Of a stretch of 64,000 nt of DNA, positions 1 to 9,673 are shown piece by piece. The stretch's first letter is position 1; each line of letters begins with the position of its first letter. Source of the DNA: Letharia columbiana (Eukaryota > Ascomycota > Lecanoromycetes > Lecanorales > Parmeliaceae); NCBI RefSeq assembly GCF_014066305.1, contig NW_023501043.1, positions 62,001-126,000 on the forward strand. Reading direction: 5' to 3'. Under the pieces are notes generated by a model that saw only the letters and a program-made list of their open reading frames with translations, searched no databases and was not told where the DNA came from. Both the position numbers and the translations under genes were made by a program.

Positions 1-511
1 AATGAATACCCTGTTGCACAAGGATTTTCGACTTTGTGATCGCTATCCAACTGTGAATGCTGATGACGTGTTTTCGTTTCGCCGTTGATCTATACTTTTC
101 CACAACTAGGAGTGACACTGCGCCTGTTCGACAAAGAAGTCTTGGTCTCATTGATACGTTATGAATCCTCCAATCCCATTGCATTTGTCACGGAACTCAC
201 TTGACGCAGTTGGGCTCGCAACAACAGACCGTCGCCGACCTGTGAAATCATGAGTATTGCCAGCAAGCAGACCAAAAGCGAAAGACCGAGGGGTCGACTT
301 ACTACCGCCCCTAGATTCGCTTCTGCCATTCTTCGACTTCTTGCAAGCCGGCAACGACACCCTTGCTTTTCAATGAATGCCCTTGTAACCACTCTTGCTT
401 CTGTGTCTCGTCGATGTGCCCTCTCAGCACGATCAATTTTCGAAGTACTACACGAACGATAGCCCAAACGCGGAGGCAGCATACCTTTTGGCAAACGGTG
501 AGGTCACATTT
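1..511. other. Stretch without a supportable gene
   Basis: I see no recognisable protein here. A minus-strand open stretch at about 159-494 has one hydrophobic run, but it resembles no family I know. It could be a 3' exon of the F-box-like gene that follows, or chance. Confidence 0.4.
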
Positions 512-1267
512 TCAGTCCTGCCAGCAACGACTGACACGTGGAAATTTTATGACGACTCGTCGTAGATGGAGGTCGTTGAAACACATTTGAAACCGAGCGC
601 TGAGCCCATTGTAGGAGGGCTGCATGCTGTCTCCAACTCTGACATCTCCCGCGATATGGAAAAGCGTGAGTAAATGCTTTGGGCCAAGGTCAAATACTAT
701 GTAGCGAACGTTTATGCGAGAGAGTGGTGAGATCACTGCCGGCTCTGCGAGAGAAACAGAGAACCAAAGGAATTGGTCTTCATGCCGGAAGAACAAGGTA
801 GTGTATCTGAAGAAAGTGATCATGACCTCGCTGTAGAATTGCTTGTTACGCAAAGCGAGACTACAAGTTTCTGATTTTCTGGACCATTGTCTCGCATATT
901 CCAGTCTTGAGGGGTAGCAAAAGTCGAATCTTTCTCCACAGGGATTTCTTCTATAGGCTTCGGCAATAGGTCCAATAACCCTCCTCGCTACCATCTCGCG
1001 AATCTCAAAGGGAAGCGACAGAAGTTGAAAGCCATTGAAAGACCGCCATCTTTCGTGAACTCTATGGTGGAGCTGTGCAGGCACGTACTGCAAACGTTTC
1101 CTATTGATCGACCAGGATTCCCAACATCGATTGTAACTGCATATATCAGAAGCGTTTATGTTGTTCTTCTCCAAACTCCCAACCGAGGCAAGGATGGAGG
1201 TCAACGCTGCAGTCTGTAGACCTTTACTTGCCATGATCTTTGCTCCTGGCGTTTGCCGGATGTGCAT
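512..1267 (-). CDS. F-box-like hypothetical protein
   Basis: Uninterrupted frame of 251 residues starting at an ATG. Around residues 100-112 it has the segment LLSLPFEIREMV, the 'LPxEIR' signature found near the N-terminus of a very large, poorly characterised ascomycete family related to F-box proteins. Downstream it has aromatic and basic segments, including RINVRYIVFDLG, of the sort seen in those proteins (conserved Ser/Tyr/Phe stretches after the F-box-like helix). The family members are generally assumed to bind SKP1-type adaptors, but this is not shown here. An internal Met about 12 residues in is an alternative start. Length and motif agree with the family; specific function is unknown. 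Confidence 0.42.
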   Translation of the reverse strand: MHIRQTPGAKIMASKGLQTAALTSILASVGSLEKNNINASDICSYNRCWESWSINRKRLQYVPAQLHHRVHERWRSFNGFQLLSLPFEIREMVARRVIGPIAEAYRRNPCGERFDFCYPSRLEYARQWSRKSETCSLALRNKQFYSEVMITFFRYTTLFFRHEDQFLWFSVSLAEPAVISPLSRINVRYIVFDLGPKHLLTLFHIAGDVRVGDSMQPSYNGLSARFQMCFNDLHLRRVVIKFPRVSRCWQD

Positions 1268-2218
1268 CTTGAGTGGCAGTGCACGTGGAGAACGATGGCT
1301 GTAGAACCTCTATCTGCTGATCCTCTTTGTTGATCTGGGTTGCCGCCGCTTGCTGGGAAAAGAATGATTTACTCGCTGCAAGCGATGCACCTGTCATTGT
1401 ATATACGAACCAGAGATTAACCTGCGGAGAATACATCTTTGTTCACTGTATGATTGACTGGCCAAAGGTCCCAGACAAGATCCTGAGATTGACCCTGAGC
1501 CTTCTTCATCACAGGCCTATCCCAATCATGGACTGCGTAGAAAGGTTCCGAAGGGACTGAAGGCAATAGACCTGCCATCATGTGGATTGCAGTAACAGCA
1601 GTGTCTGTGTGAAAGGACTCAAAGTCCTTGTAACTAGAAGTGGTGAACCTCAAGTTCTCTCTAGGTTCATTCAGTGTTCAAGGCTTGATGGCGATGTCTC
1701 AAGGGGTGAACAAGAGACTGACAAAGAGAGGAGTGTGAGATGCTATCGTTGTGACACCAGTCATCCTGACCACCTCACTGATCCAAACTGATGAAGATGG
1801 TGGTACGAAGTAAGGTAGATTTTAGTTTAGATAGGATGTCTTCTTGAAGTGAAGTTCGCTTCTCTTAACACACTTTGCGGACTTGGGGGCAGAGCAGTCA
1901 TGCCGGTGAGGCTGTTGTTAGACTCTAAACCTTGTTGTGTTTTACAGTATAAGTATCTCTGCTGATTGAGAGTCACGACGACATGCTCAATCACAATGGC
2001 TCATAATGAAGTCAATTTGGGATGAGAGGCGCTACGGGATTTAAAACACTAGCGGTGAAAGTTATTTCCACTACCTTACTTTGCTACCTGGGGTCATCGT
2101 CACAGTCGCAACTTTCACAAGCCACTATCTTCAGCATTTCGTAGCACCATCTTCGCAGCATTACAGCTTTTCCTTGTTAAAATATAGTAAAGCTGTTCAT
2201 CAACTTCGACCGCATCTA
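1268..2218. other. Intergenic region upstream of the M18 gene
   Basis: Only short overlapping open stretches on both strands, none with recognisable motifs. The last few hundred bases presumably hold the promoter and 5' leader of the M18 aminopeptidase gene. The frame of that gene stays open upstream of the chosen ATG but only to a TTG near 2081. Confidence 0.4.
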
Positions 2219-4084
2219 ATGACTCGATCACAACCTAACAACATGCCTAGACGGACATCAGTCAACCAAGGCCACCTAAACTTACATCCAGACGTTCAAC
2301 AAGACAAGCCAGGACCGAAAGGGAACGAGCCCAAAGACCTCATGATTACACCCCAGGTGTTAAATGCTCCATGGACGAGGCCATGCAGAGAATGCCGCAG
2401 CCTAGGAATACCCTGCGGCGAAAAGAGGAGGATGGGTGAACAGTGCCCCCAGTGCGCGACACTTGGGTACACCTGTCATTCAACGGTCGAGGACGCCAAA
2501 AATGCTATAATCACGGATATGATAGCGAAGCTTCGGCAATCCGCCATCATGGACGCTACGGCCGCTGATGTTGAAACCTCCGCTCCGCACGCCTGGCGCA
2601 AAGAGAAGGTGCCTGCGGTCGACGTTGAATCGTATACGCAGCCGTTTCTCTCCTTCATCTCCGAGAACCCCACTACCTTTCACGCTGTAGCAACCGTATG
2701 CAAGAGACTCGAATCGCGTGGCTTTACGAATCTATCGGAGCGCGACTCGTGGACAAGCAAGCTTTCAAGAGGTGGCAAATACTGCTTCACAAGAAATGGC
2801 AGTAGTGTGATTGCTTTCGTCGTTGGCAACAACTACGAGTCCGGAAACGGAGCAAGTGTCATTGCTAGCCATATCGATGCTCTTACTACACGGGTGAAGC
2901 CCATTCCGACACTGTCTACCAAGGCAGGCTACATTCAGCTTGGCGTCGCGCCTTACGCTGGAGCGTTAAACAATACCTGGTGGGATAGGGATCTAGGAAT
3001 TGGAGGGAGAGTGTTGGTGAAAAATGGTAAGACTGGGAAGATAGAGACAAAGTTAGTCAAATTGGGATGGCCTATTGCCAGGATACCGACGTTGGCGCCT
3101 CACTTTGGCGCCGCTGCGGACCTCTCGCATCCCAACAAAGAGACCGAGATGGTTCCTATTATCGGCTTGGACAATGCACAGTCCGAGGATGATTCATCGG
3201 ATAAACGACAGGACTTCAATATCCTAGGCGGCGCTGGGACCTTCACGGCTACACAGCCAGAGCGATTGGTAAAAGCAATAGCAGGAGAGATGAACATCCA
3301 AGACTGTAAGCGTTGAATTCTGTCACACTAATCGAGTTACTAAAATCTGCCAGATAGCAGCATCGTCAACTGGGAGCTCGAGCTTTTCGACACTCAACCG
3401 GCCCAGCTCGGCGGCCTGGACAAAGAATTCATCTTCGCAGGGCGTGTCGATGACAAACTCTGCTCCTTCGCCGCTATTGAGGCACTCATTGCCTCCAGCC
3501 TTGACGACACTGACTCCAGCTCTATCAAAATAGTGGGGTGCTTCGATGATGAGGAAATAGGTTCACTTCTTCGCCAAGGCGCCCATAGCAATCTTCTCCC
3601 AAGCGCTCTGGAGCGCATCTGCGAAGCTTTCTCCGAAAAGAGTTGCGGGGCCAACTGCGTGTCCCAGATGTACGCGAATAGCTTCTTGATCTCTGCAGAT
3701 GTCTCTCATGCTGTGAATCCCAACTTCATGGGCGCATACCTGGAGAACCACGCCCCGAGGCTCAATACTGGCATTGCCATCCAGGCAGATCCGAATGGCC
3801 ATACTACGACTGACAGCATCAGTACGGCTTTCCTGCAACGCGTTGCTGACAAGTGTGATGCCAAGCTGCAGGTCTTTCAAATCAGGAATGATAGCAGGAG
3901 TGGGGGTACTGTGGGGCCGATGCTGTCAAGTGCGATGGGCATGAGGGCGATCGATGCGGGCTTGCCGCAGCTCAGTATGCATAGCATTCGGGCGACGATC
4001 GGCAGTCAGGATCCAGGGCTAGGCGTGAAGCTATTTAAGGGCTTCTTCGATCATTTTGAAGAGGTTGATGCGGAGTTCAGGTAA
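2219..4084 (+). CDS. M18 aspartyl aminopeptidase with N-terminal zinc-cluster-like motif
   Basis: Two exons, 2219-3305 and 3354-4084, with a 48-nt GTAAGC..CAG intron; 605 residues. From about residue 108 the protein is a metallo-aminopeptidase of family M18 (yeast Ape1/Ape4, aspartyl aminopeptidase), which removes N-terminal acidic residues in cytosol or vacuole. Metal-site motifs are intact: ASHIDALT, WWDRDLGIGGRVLVK, FAGRVDDKLCSF, DDEEIGS, DVSHAVNPNF and SMHSIRAT. Residues 1-107 are an extra N-terminal region holding six cysteines (C56, C59, C66, C76, C79, C86) spaced CX2CX6CX9CX2CX6C, the spacing of a Zn(II)2Cys6 cluster. Usual M18 proteins are about 450-515 residues, so this extension is unusual. 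The intercysteine loops lack the Lys/Arg cluster of DNA-binding zinc clusters. The ATG at 2219 is the first Met in frame; a downstream Met nine residues later is possible. Confidence 0.88.
2384..2476 (+). other. Zn(II)2Cys6-spaced six-cysteine motif inside the M18 gene
   Basis: Codes for residues 56-86 of the aminopeptidase. Two mirrored halves, CRECRSLGIPC and CPQCATLGYTC, each read CX2CX6C. Both resemble the second half of classical zinc clusters (CxxCxxLGxxC). It lies in the same uninterrupted exon as the start of the peptidase domain, so the fusion does not depend on a predicted splice. Confidence 0.75.
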
Positions 4085-5074
4085 GCTGGGAACAGCGGAG
4101 GGATGATCTCTTGTACGAGCCCCAGGCATCATCGAGCATTGCCTGGCATCTCTGCTGTAATCAACAGATTGAATGCTCGGACTCTGTAGTTTTATGACAA
4201 ACAAAACGTCATTTAGCAAGGACAATGCTGCCGAAAAGAATCAAACTCGTGGCTTTTCAAGCTCTTCTGAGATTTAATTTGCATCTTGAGCGGCGGCGAT
4301 CATCACTTCTTCCCCACAGTCCCAGGCCGACTCAGTCAGAAGTCGACACTTTGGACCCCCGTTTCCATCTTCTCATGGTTTCAAACGCGGCGTCACAAGT
4401 CCTTCAAATGCCGATCTTGGGCTTTCCCGTCGTTTGGCTTAGCTGCCATCTGGTTTAGCTGTTGCCAAAGTCATTACTGTCCGTCATCAGACTCAGAATA
4501 GTCTCCCCTGTTGTCGCTGTGGCTGCGTCGGTGGGGCCCCACTTGCAAAACGAAGGGCTAGCACTGATGGACAATAAAGAATAACACGAAATGTCCTTTA
4601 CCAGTAGACAAACGCAAAGGTCTCAAGTGTGAGGTCTCGTAGCATGATCCTTTGACACGCACTCTTTTCGATCGCGTTCTGGCGCAATCGATCATGTGAT
4701 CAACACCACTAGCTTACTCGACAATGTGTCTGTCTTCGAACTTTTACAGTACCTCAAGATCACTTGTTCTTGTTGCTACCTTCTACGTTCTCCACCCGTT
4801 ATCTCAGTCCACTTTACAAAACACTTAAGTCACGAAGCGGTTGACGAAAACTAGCTGCTGCAGCGAGCGGGGTGAGGCATTCAGAGCTGCAACTTGAAAA
4901 TTCTAGAAACGGTGGATAGCATCCAGGAACTCCATACAACGCAAATCTAAAATCGACACTCTTTAAAAAGTATGCACCCTACCAGAGTTCAGGAAAACCT
5001 ACTGACCAGTGCTAGGCAACATGCGGGCTCAGCACCTTCCTTAGTCGCAGACCTCTGAATATCATTTGTTTAGA
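4085..5074. other. Intergenic region
   Basis: No supportable gene. Short frames at 4225-4501 lack motifs and coding-like composition. It contains the 3' flank of the M18 gene and the promoter of the next gene. Confidence 0.4.
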
Positions 5075-5521
5075 ATGCCAAAAGACGAAAGTTGTCTTCA
5101 TGTAAGGGATCCACAGCTTGCTAGGAGCACGGCGTCTGGAGCACCTCATAGCTATCCTTTCAAGCCGTCGCTCGCACCTTCAGCACCTTTCGAATTAAGC
5201 AGAGTACCGTATGGAACTTTCAGAGATGCCGCATTCGTGGATCTGTTTCACGTGGATACCGGCTTCATTTGTAGCTTACTTAAGTATCGCCACAAGACAG
5301 TACCAGCAGTCCAAGATATGCAACTCGAAGACATGATAATCTTGATATGGCACTGTCAGACCAACAAGAATTGGAAAGCTGCAGCGCAGTTGCCAAAGGC
5401 CCCTCCCGAACGAATTATACAGGATCTGGGCAACGCGGTGACGCTGGTGTATTGGACACCGGTCGGACGGAAAATGTCCGCAGAGCTCCAAAGGGGTCGG
5501 GCCTTCCGTCAATGTTCATAG
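5075..5521 (+). CDS. Hypothetical protein, tandem paralogue A of the 6105-6917 gene
   Basis: Single-exon frame of 148 residues from the ATG at 5075 (the frame opens upstream only to a TTG). I do not recognise a named family. Residues about 49-122 resemble residues 183-257 of the protein encoded just downstream at 6105-6917: FRDAAFV against LRDVAFV, ICSLLKYR against LCALLRFR, then a Pro, a (D/G)(M/V)xL motif, a Cys-containing helix and a charged helix. The N-terminal 45 residues are Ser/Pro-rich and probably disordered. The two genes are in the same orientation about 580 bp apart, which suggests an old tandem duplication. Function unknown. Confidence 0.5.
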   Translation: MPKDESCLHVRDPQLARSTASGAPHSYPFKPSLAPSAPFELSRVPYGTFRDAAFVDLFHVDTGFICSLLKYRHKTVPAVQDMQLEDMIILIWHCQTNKNWKAAAQLPKAPPERIIQDLGNAVTLVYWTPVGRKMSAELQRGRAFRQCS

Positions 5522-6104
5522 ATCCTGCAGCCAATGGACGATGACCCGCCCATGGCGACGGACCTAGCCCCGGTCGAAACTTGCACGTGTTCCTTCCGCT
5601 GCTGCATCTGTTGCTTTGCAATTTCCCCAAATTATCAGGACTACAACCAATCAAACGCCATGCCGAGGATCTGCTGATCAGCAGCGGCGACGAGATGCCG
5701 AGACTCCGTACTTGAAGGCCACCAATGAGAGATGTTACCGCATCATGGTTCTTTACCTGCGCCCTTGAAGTTTCAGAGTCCACCGGACGCAGATGCGCAC
5801 ACCATATTGGCTGTGGAGATGTAGGTCGGAGGCTGTGATACCATACATAGAGTGGCGACTATGACCGATAATTGTTGGGGGAAACATTATCTTGTTCACA
5901 AAGCACTTCACCTTTCGGCCATCATTTCGAGCAATCCTCCAGACCTCATGTTGGTACAACCTGACTTTCCAATCCTCTATCCGTGAGCTGTAAAGTCCGT
6001 TCCAAGAGAGACACCCCTCGCTCCCCACCTTTGTTGACCCTTCACACTTCCACAACCTCACTCTGCCACCCTTCCCCCACACGCACACCATCTCAAAACA
6101 AAGT
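5522..6104. other. Intergenic region between the tandem paralogues
   Basis: No gene seen. The last 100 bases are pyrimidine- and CA-rich, as expected for the promoter and leader of the downstream gene. Confidence 0.4.
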
Positions 6105-6917
6105 ATGGGCCCCAAAATTTACAAAACGCCGGCCAGCAACAAAGCCCCAGCCCGTCGCGCTCACAAAACGCGTGATGACAACGTCTCCTCCTCGCCCTCC
6201 TTTTCACCGCCCCAGAATGTCGTGCAGCCAGTCCAGAAGACCATCCAGCGCGAAACCACCGCTGGGAGCACGCCAGCCAACGACTGGATTTCAGCCATTG
6301 GACTCGACAAATCGGACCTTCGTCGCGCCTCCATCTCCTCCTTCCCCCCACCCCACCGCTACCCGAAACCAAGCCAACCGAAGCATCCCACACCCACCAG
6401 AATCATGACCTCCATCAACGGAGTCCCGATGTACTCCCACGGCACCTCCGCCACCCCTTTGGCCCCGCACAAGATCCTGCTTCCGAAACTCGACCCCACG
6501 CTCCGCTCCGCAGCCCCGGTCTTTTCGCCCTCCTCCTCCCGCTCCGTCGCTCTTCCGGCCCAACAACAACAACCACAACAACATCCACCAGCAGACGACA
6601 CGTTCCGGACCCCGCCACCCTTCGACCCTAAGAAGTGCCACTGGCGCGCCCTCCGCGATGTCGCCTTCGTCCTCGACGGGCGCGTGGTACTTTCGTCCGA
6701 GGACCTCTGCGCGCTGCTCCGCTTCCGGTACGCGCGGACTGATCCGCTGATGGCCGGGGTGGAGCTGGGACATGTGGGGGCTATGTATGATTTCTGTAAA
6801 GGTTGGCCGAGGCAGTTGTATGAGGAGAAGGCGGAGAATCTGATTCGGGTGCAGATGGGGATGGATTTGAAGCTTATGAGGGAAGGGGGGCTGGGGGTTG
6901 TGAGTGAGGATTTTTGA
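6105..6917 (+). CDS. Hypothetical protein, tandem paralogue B, with disordered N-terminus
   Basis: Single-exon frame of 270 residues; the ATG at 6105 has a favourable context. Residues 1-170 are rich in Pro, Ser, Thr and Gln and look disordered, with basic patches (KAPARRAHKTR) that could be nuclear or nucleic-acid-binding signals. Residues 175-258 form the only domain-like part: HWRALRDVAFVLDGRVVL, then LCALLRFRYARTDPLM, then VELGHVGAMYDFCKGW and a charged C-terminal helix. This part is similar to the neighbouring protein at 5075-5521. I know no family with this signature; it looks all-alpha. Confidence 0.62.
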   Translation: MGPKIYKTPASNKAPARRAHKTRDDNVSSSPSFSPPQNVVQPVQKTIQRETTAGSTPANDWISAIGLDKSDLRRASISSFPPPHRYPKPSQPKHPTPTRIMTSINGVPMYSHGTSATPLAPHKILLPKLDPTLRSAAPVFSPSSSRSVALPAQQQQPQQHPPADDTFRTPPPFDPKKCHWRALRDVAFVLDGRVVLSSEDLCALLRFRYARTDPLMAGVELGHVGAMYDFCKGWPRQLYEEKAENLIRVQMGMDLKLMREGGLGVVSEDF

Positions 6918-8448
6918 GGGGCGGAGGGAGCGGGTGGTGGTGGGACGTATATGGGCGGATTGGGTCGGGGCGCTTTGGCGGGAGGAGTTTGATGGGATGG
7001 GTTTACCGGGTGGCGAGTATTTATTGTTGAGTAGTATTGACTTCAGCTTCGGGATGCTGTTCGTTGGCTATTTTTTATCGACATTCAAACATTTTCTCTC
7101 TGCTGTTCTACATCTATAACTTTCCCGGACACTGAGTTTCTTTACTCCACGTTTATTGATCTTAAGGATATACCGTTTGCCTAGTATTTCCGACTGCATC
7201 TATTCTAGGCAGCTTTCGATTCTACAAGATCAATCTATGAGTTCAAATCGTACGTAGTGTCTGCTTCTGACGACGAACAAATCAGGAATCAAACATGCTC
7301 GAATTGTAGCTACCATGACTTGATACCATTCCTCTTCTCCTCAGGCTCCCTGCCTGGCCGGTAAAACCGTCGTATGGCTCCTTCAATAGCTTAAAGACGG
7401 GGCAGAGTCTCATGTATTAATCTGACAAATTCTCAGGTACGGTAAACGATAGTGTGTTCGGCCATCCCTGTTATGCTTCGCAAATGCTTTGCGTATCACG
7501 CGCCTTGATCCGTATCCGGCGTTTCCGGTGGAGTTCATCTCCGATCTTCGAATTCCTTGATGCTGAGAAGCCCCTCGCAGGGGCCGGGAGTCCATCGGAG
7601 GCCACTCTCGCGTGACGGAGGCTGAGGCTCTTTTTTGACATCGATCCGTAAGAGCTAAGGCGGGACAATCGCTCTGAAATTGGGAAGTCTTTTCTGTCTA
7701 CATCACGGCCTTGGAACGCTGACACAACATGTCGATAAGGCTGTCAAGGAACAAGCTGGTGAGATGTTAGCGCTAGTACGTTACGATTGTATTGAGGAGG
7801 GTGTCTTGTGATCTGAGGCTTGTAAAGCGGAAGTCTTTGGTCCGGAAATTAGATAGGTATTTCTGGTTTGAGGAAACGCTTTCTAGAAGTCCATAGTATT
7901 CGGACAGGGGTTTCGTCGAGACTCAAGGTTTTGAACGTAGTCTCGCCATTATATTGGTGATCGTCGCTAGTGAAATGACAATGAGGCCTCATCGGCTGCA
8001 GCGAATGAAGCTTGGATATTATCAAGGGAATTTTTGGGCGAAGCTGCATCAATGGTTGAAACAATCGACAAGATTCTGGGGGGTTTGCATCAAGTTTTTC
8101 CAATGATATTACTTCGCACCTGGCGCGATAGCAGTTATTTCGTATTGCTGCAGACGTTGATCTGCTCGGGCGCAGTTTTTTGCGCTGATCGTCTTTTTGT
8201 AAGGCGCTATGAGAACCATTGCTGACAGACTGTGGTTTGGAATTCGAGCAATAGCTGGGGTCAGCGGCAAAGTTTGATGCCCGGATCTCGACGTCAGCCT
8301 TAGGAGGCGTGGTGGCAAGCCAAATCCACAGGAGAAACAGCACTTTTTGTCATGAAGTTTTGGATGTTAGGGGCTGGGAACGACGGATAGCAAGGCTCCT
8401 TTTCACGCTCACGGTCAAATACTACAGGAATATTACCCACAATGTCCG
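6918..8448. other. Gene-poor stretch
   Basis: Overlapping short frames on both strands (for example minus 7849-8343 and 7471-7725) have no motif and mostly lack an ATG start. I see nothing I can support as a gene. It leads into the direct repeat at 8449. Confidence 0.4.
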
Positions 8449-8514
8449 CTACGCCCCTGCCATCTTGCCAACCGCCTACGTAGGCGCTTGCCACGCCAAT
8501 TCTTCCCATAGGCC
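8449..8514. repeat. 66-bp direct repeat, copy 1
   Basis: Identical over all 66 bases to 9608-9673, in the same orientation, 1159 bp apart. It contains a perfect 14-bp palindrome, CGCCTACGTAGGCG, at 8473-8486. Bases just outside the two copies differ, so the repeat ends sharply. Confidence 0.9.
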
Positions 8515-9607
8515 AGCCCTACACTCGTTCCTCGCTTGGGGCCAATCATATCGTAAGCTCATTACGGCATACCCCCTCTAGAGTCTGAGTAGGAAACCAT
8601 GGAATCGCTACATTGACTGTTATTTTGTATAAGGCACCCGCAATAATTAACCGAAATGCGAAATTCGCGACTTTCAACGTTTTTCCACGATTACTATATA
8701 ATTCTTTAAAATCAATCGCGGGGCGAATAGGCCTATCGAGATCGCTAATTAAGTATTTAAGCCTTTTATTAAAATCGAATAACTTATTATTATCGTATAA
8801 GCTAATCCGAGACCGCGATCTCCGCTAACACTTATAGCACCCTCCTTTAATCGATTAATCTTTATTAGAAAAATCTTAGACGATAGTATATCGTATTTAG
8901 TATTATTAAAAGGTTATATAACGAATCGGGTTAAGGAATTACCCGGGTAGATTTATTATATTACCCTTAATTAGAAAGTCGAGCACTCGAGATACGCCCC
9001 CTATAGAAATATATATTAACTCGAATACGCTTCGCTTAAGAGATGGAGGGATTATAGCATATATACCTTGAATAATATTGACGCGGTTGATACGCCTAGA
9101 ACGAGCTTATGTGGATATAGAATATATTAGAGATATTTAGATATTTAACTTTCTTTATAGCGGCGACGGCGAGATATCTTTAAACTTTAGATATTAACCT
9201 CTCTATATCTTATAGTAATATCCTTCCTCTACATGATTGCGAAGTTTAAAAACTTTTGATGGTTCGGATCGAAAGAAATTCAAAAATTCATATATTTGGT
9301 TCCCGCGTACGGAAGTACAAGTAGGGTGGATATCACTTTAGCGATTTCATAAAATCCCAAAAAACGAGTACCTGTAGCGGGTCGGACTCTTCCTCGCTCT
9401 TATCAGGGCAAAATTCTAGGTGTCGCGAAAGTGCGGAGGAGTAGAGTAGTTGCCATAACTCCAATAGTACCTTACATACTGTCAGCAATATCTGCGGCTA
9501 ATACTTAGTGCCCATATGTACGCAGGGGTGAATATCTTATATTAGCCAAACCACCAAAAAAATGAGGCTTGGCAGGGTTTCCTGCTCGCCTGCGTGGGCC
9601 ACTGAGA
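8515..9607. repeat. AT-rich, RIP-like block between direct repeats
   Basis: From about 8600 to 9300 the DNA is rich in TpA and very poor in CpA and TpG, while CpG persists (many TCG, ATCG and CGAT words). This is the product expected of repeat-induced point mutation, which converts CpA to TpA on either strand. There are many stops in all frames and no recoverable protein. The stretch 9240-9560 is less extreme. It is probably a mutated transposon fragment whose type I cannot tell. Confidence 0.65.
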
Positions 9608-9673
9608 CTACGCCCCTGCCATCTTGCCAACCGCCTACGTAGGCGCTTGCCACGCCAATTCTTCCCATAGGCC
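9608..9673. repeat. 66-bp direct repeat, copy 2
   Basis: Perfect copy of 8449-8514, with the same 14-bp palindrome at 9632-9645. Sequences 3' of the two copies are unrelated. Confidence 0.9.

Noticed and set aside
2081..2218. N-terminal extension of the M18 frame to 2081
   Set aside because: The first codon there is TTG; the first ATG in frame is at 2219.
6291..6773. Antisense frame of 160 residues over the second tandem paralogue
   Set aside because: Shadow of a GC-rich coding region; Gly/Val/Arg-rich with no motif.
7849..8343. 164-residue minus-strand frame with a hydrophobic start
   Set aside because: Its first codon is not ATG, its composition is not protein-like, and no family resemblance is seen.
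8449..9673. Reading the 66-bp direct repeats as solo or paired LTRs of a retrotransposon
   Set aside because: They are too short, lack TG..CA ends, and no primer-binding site or polymerase remnant is visible between them.
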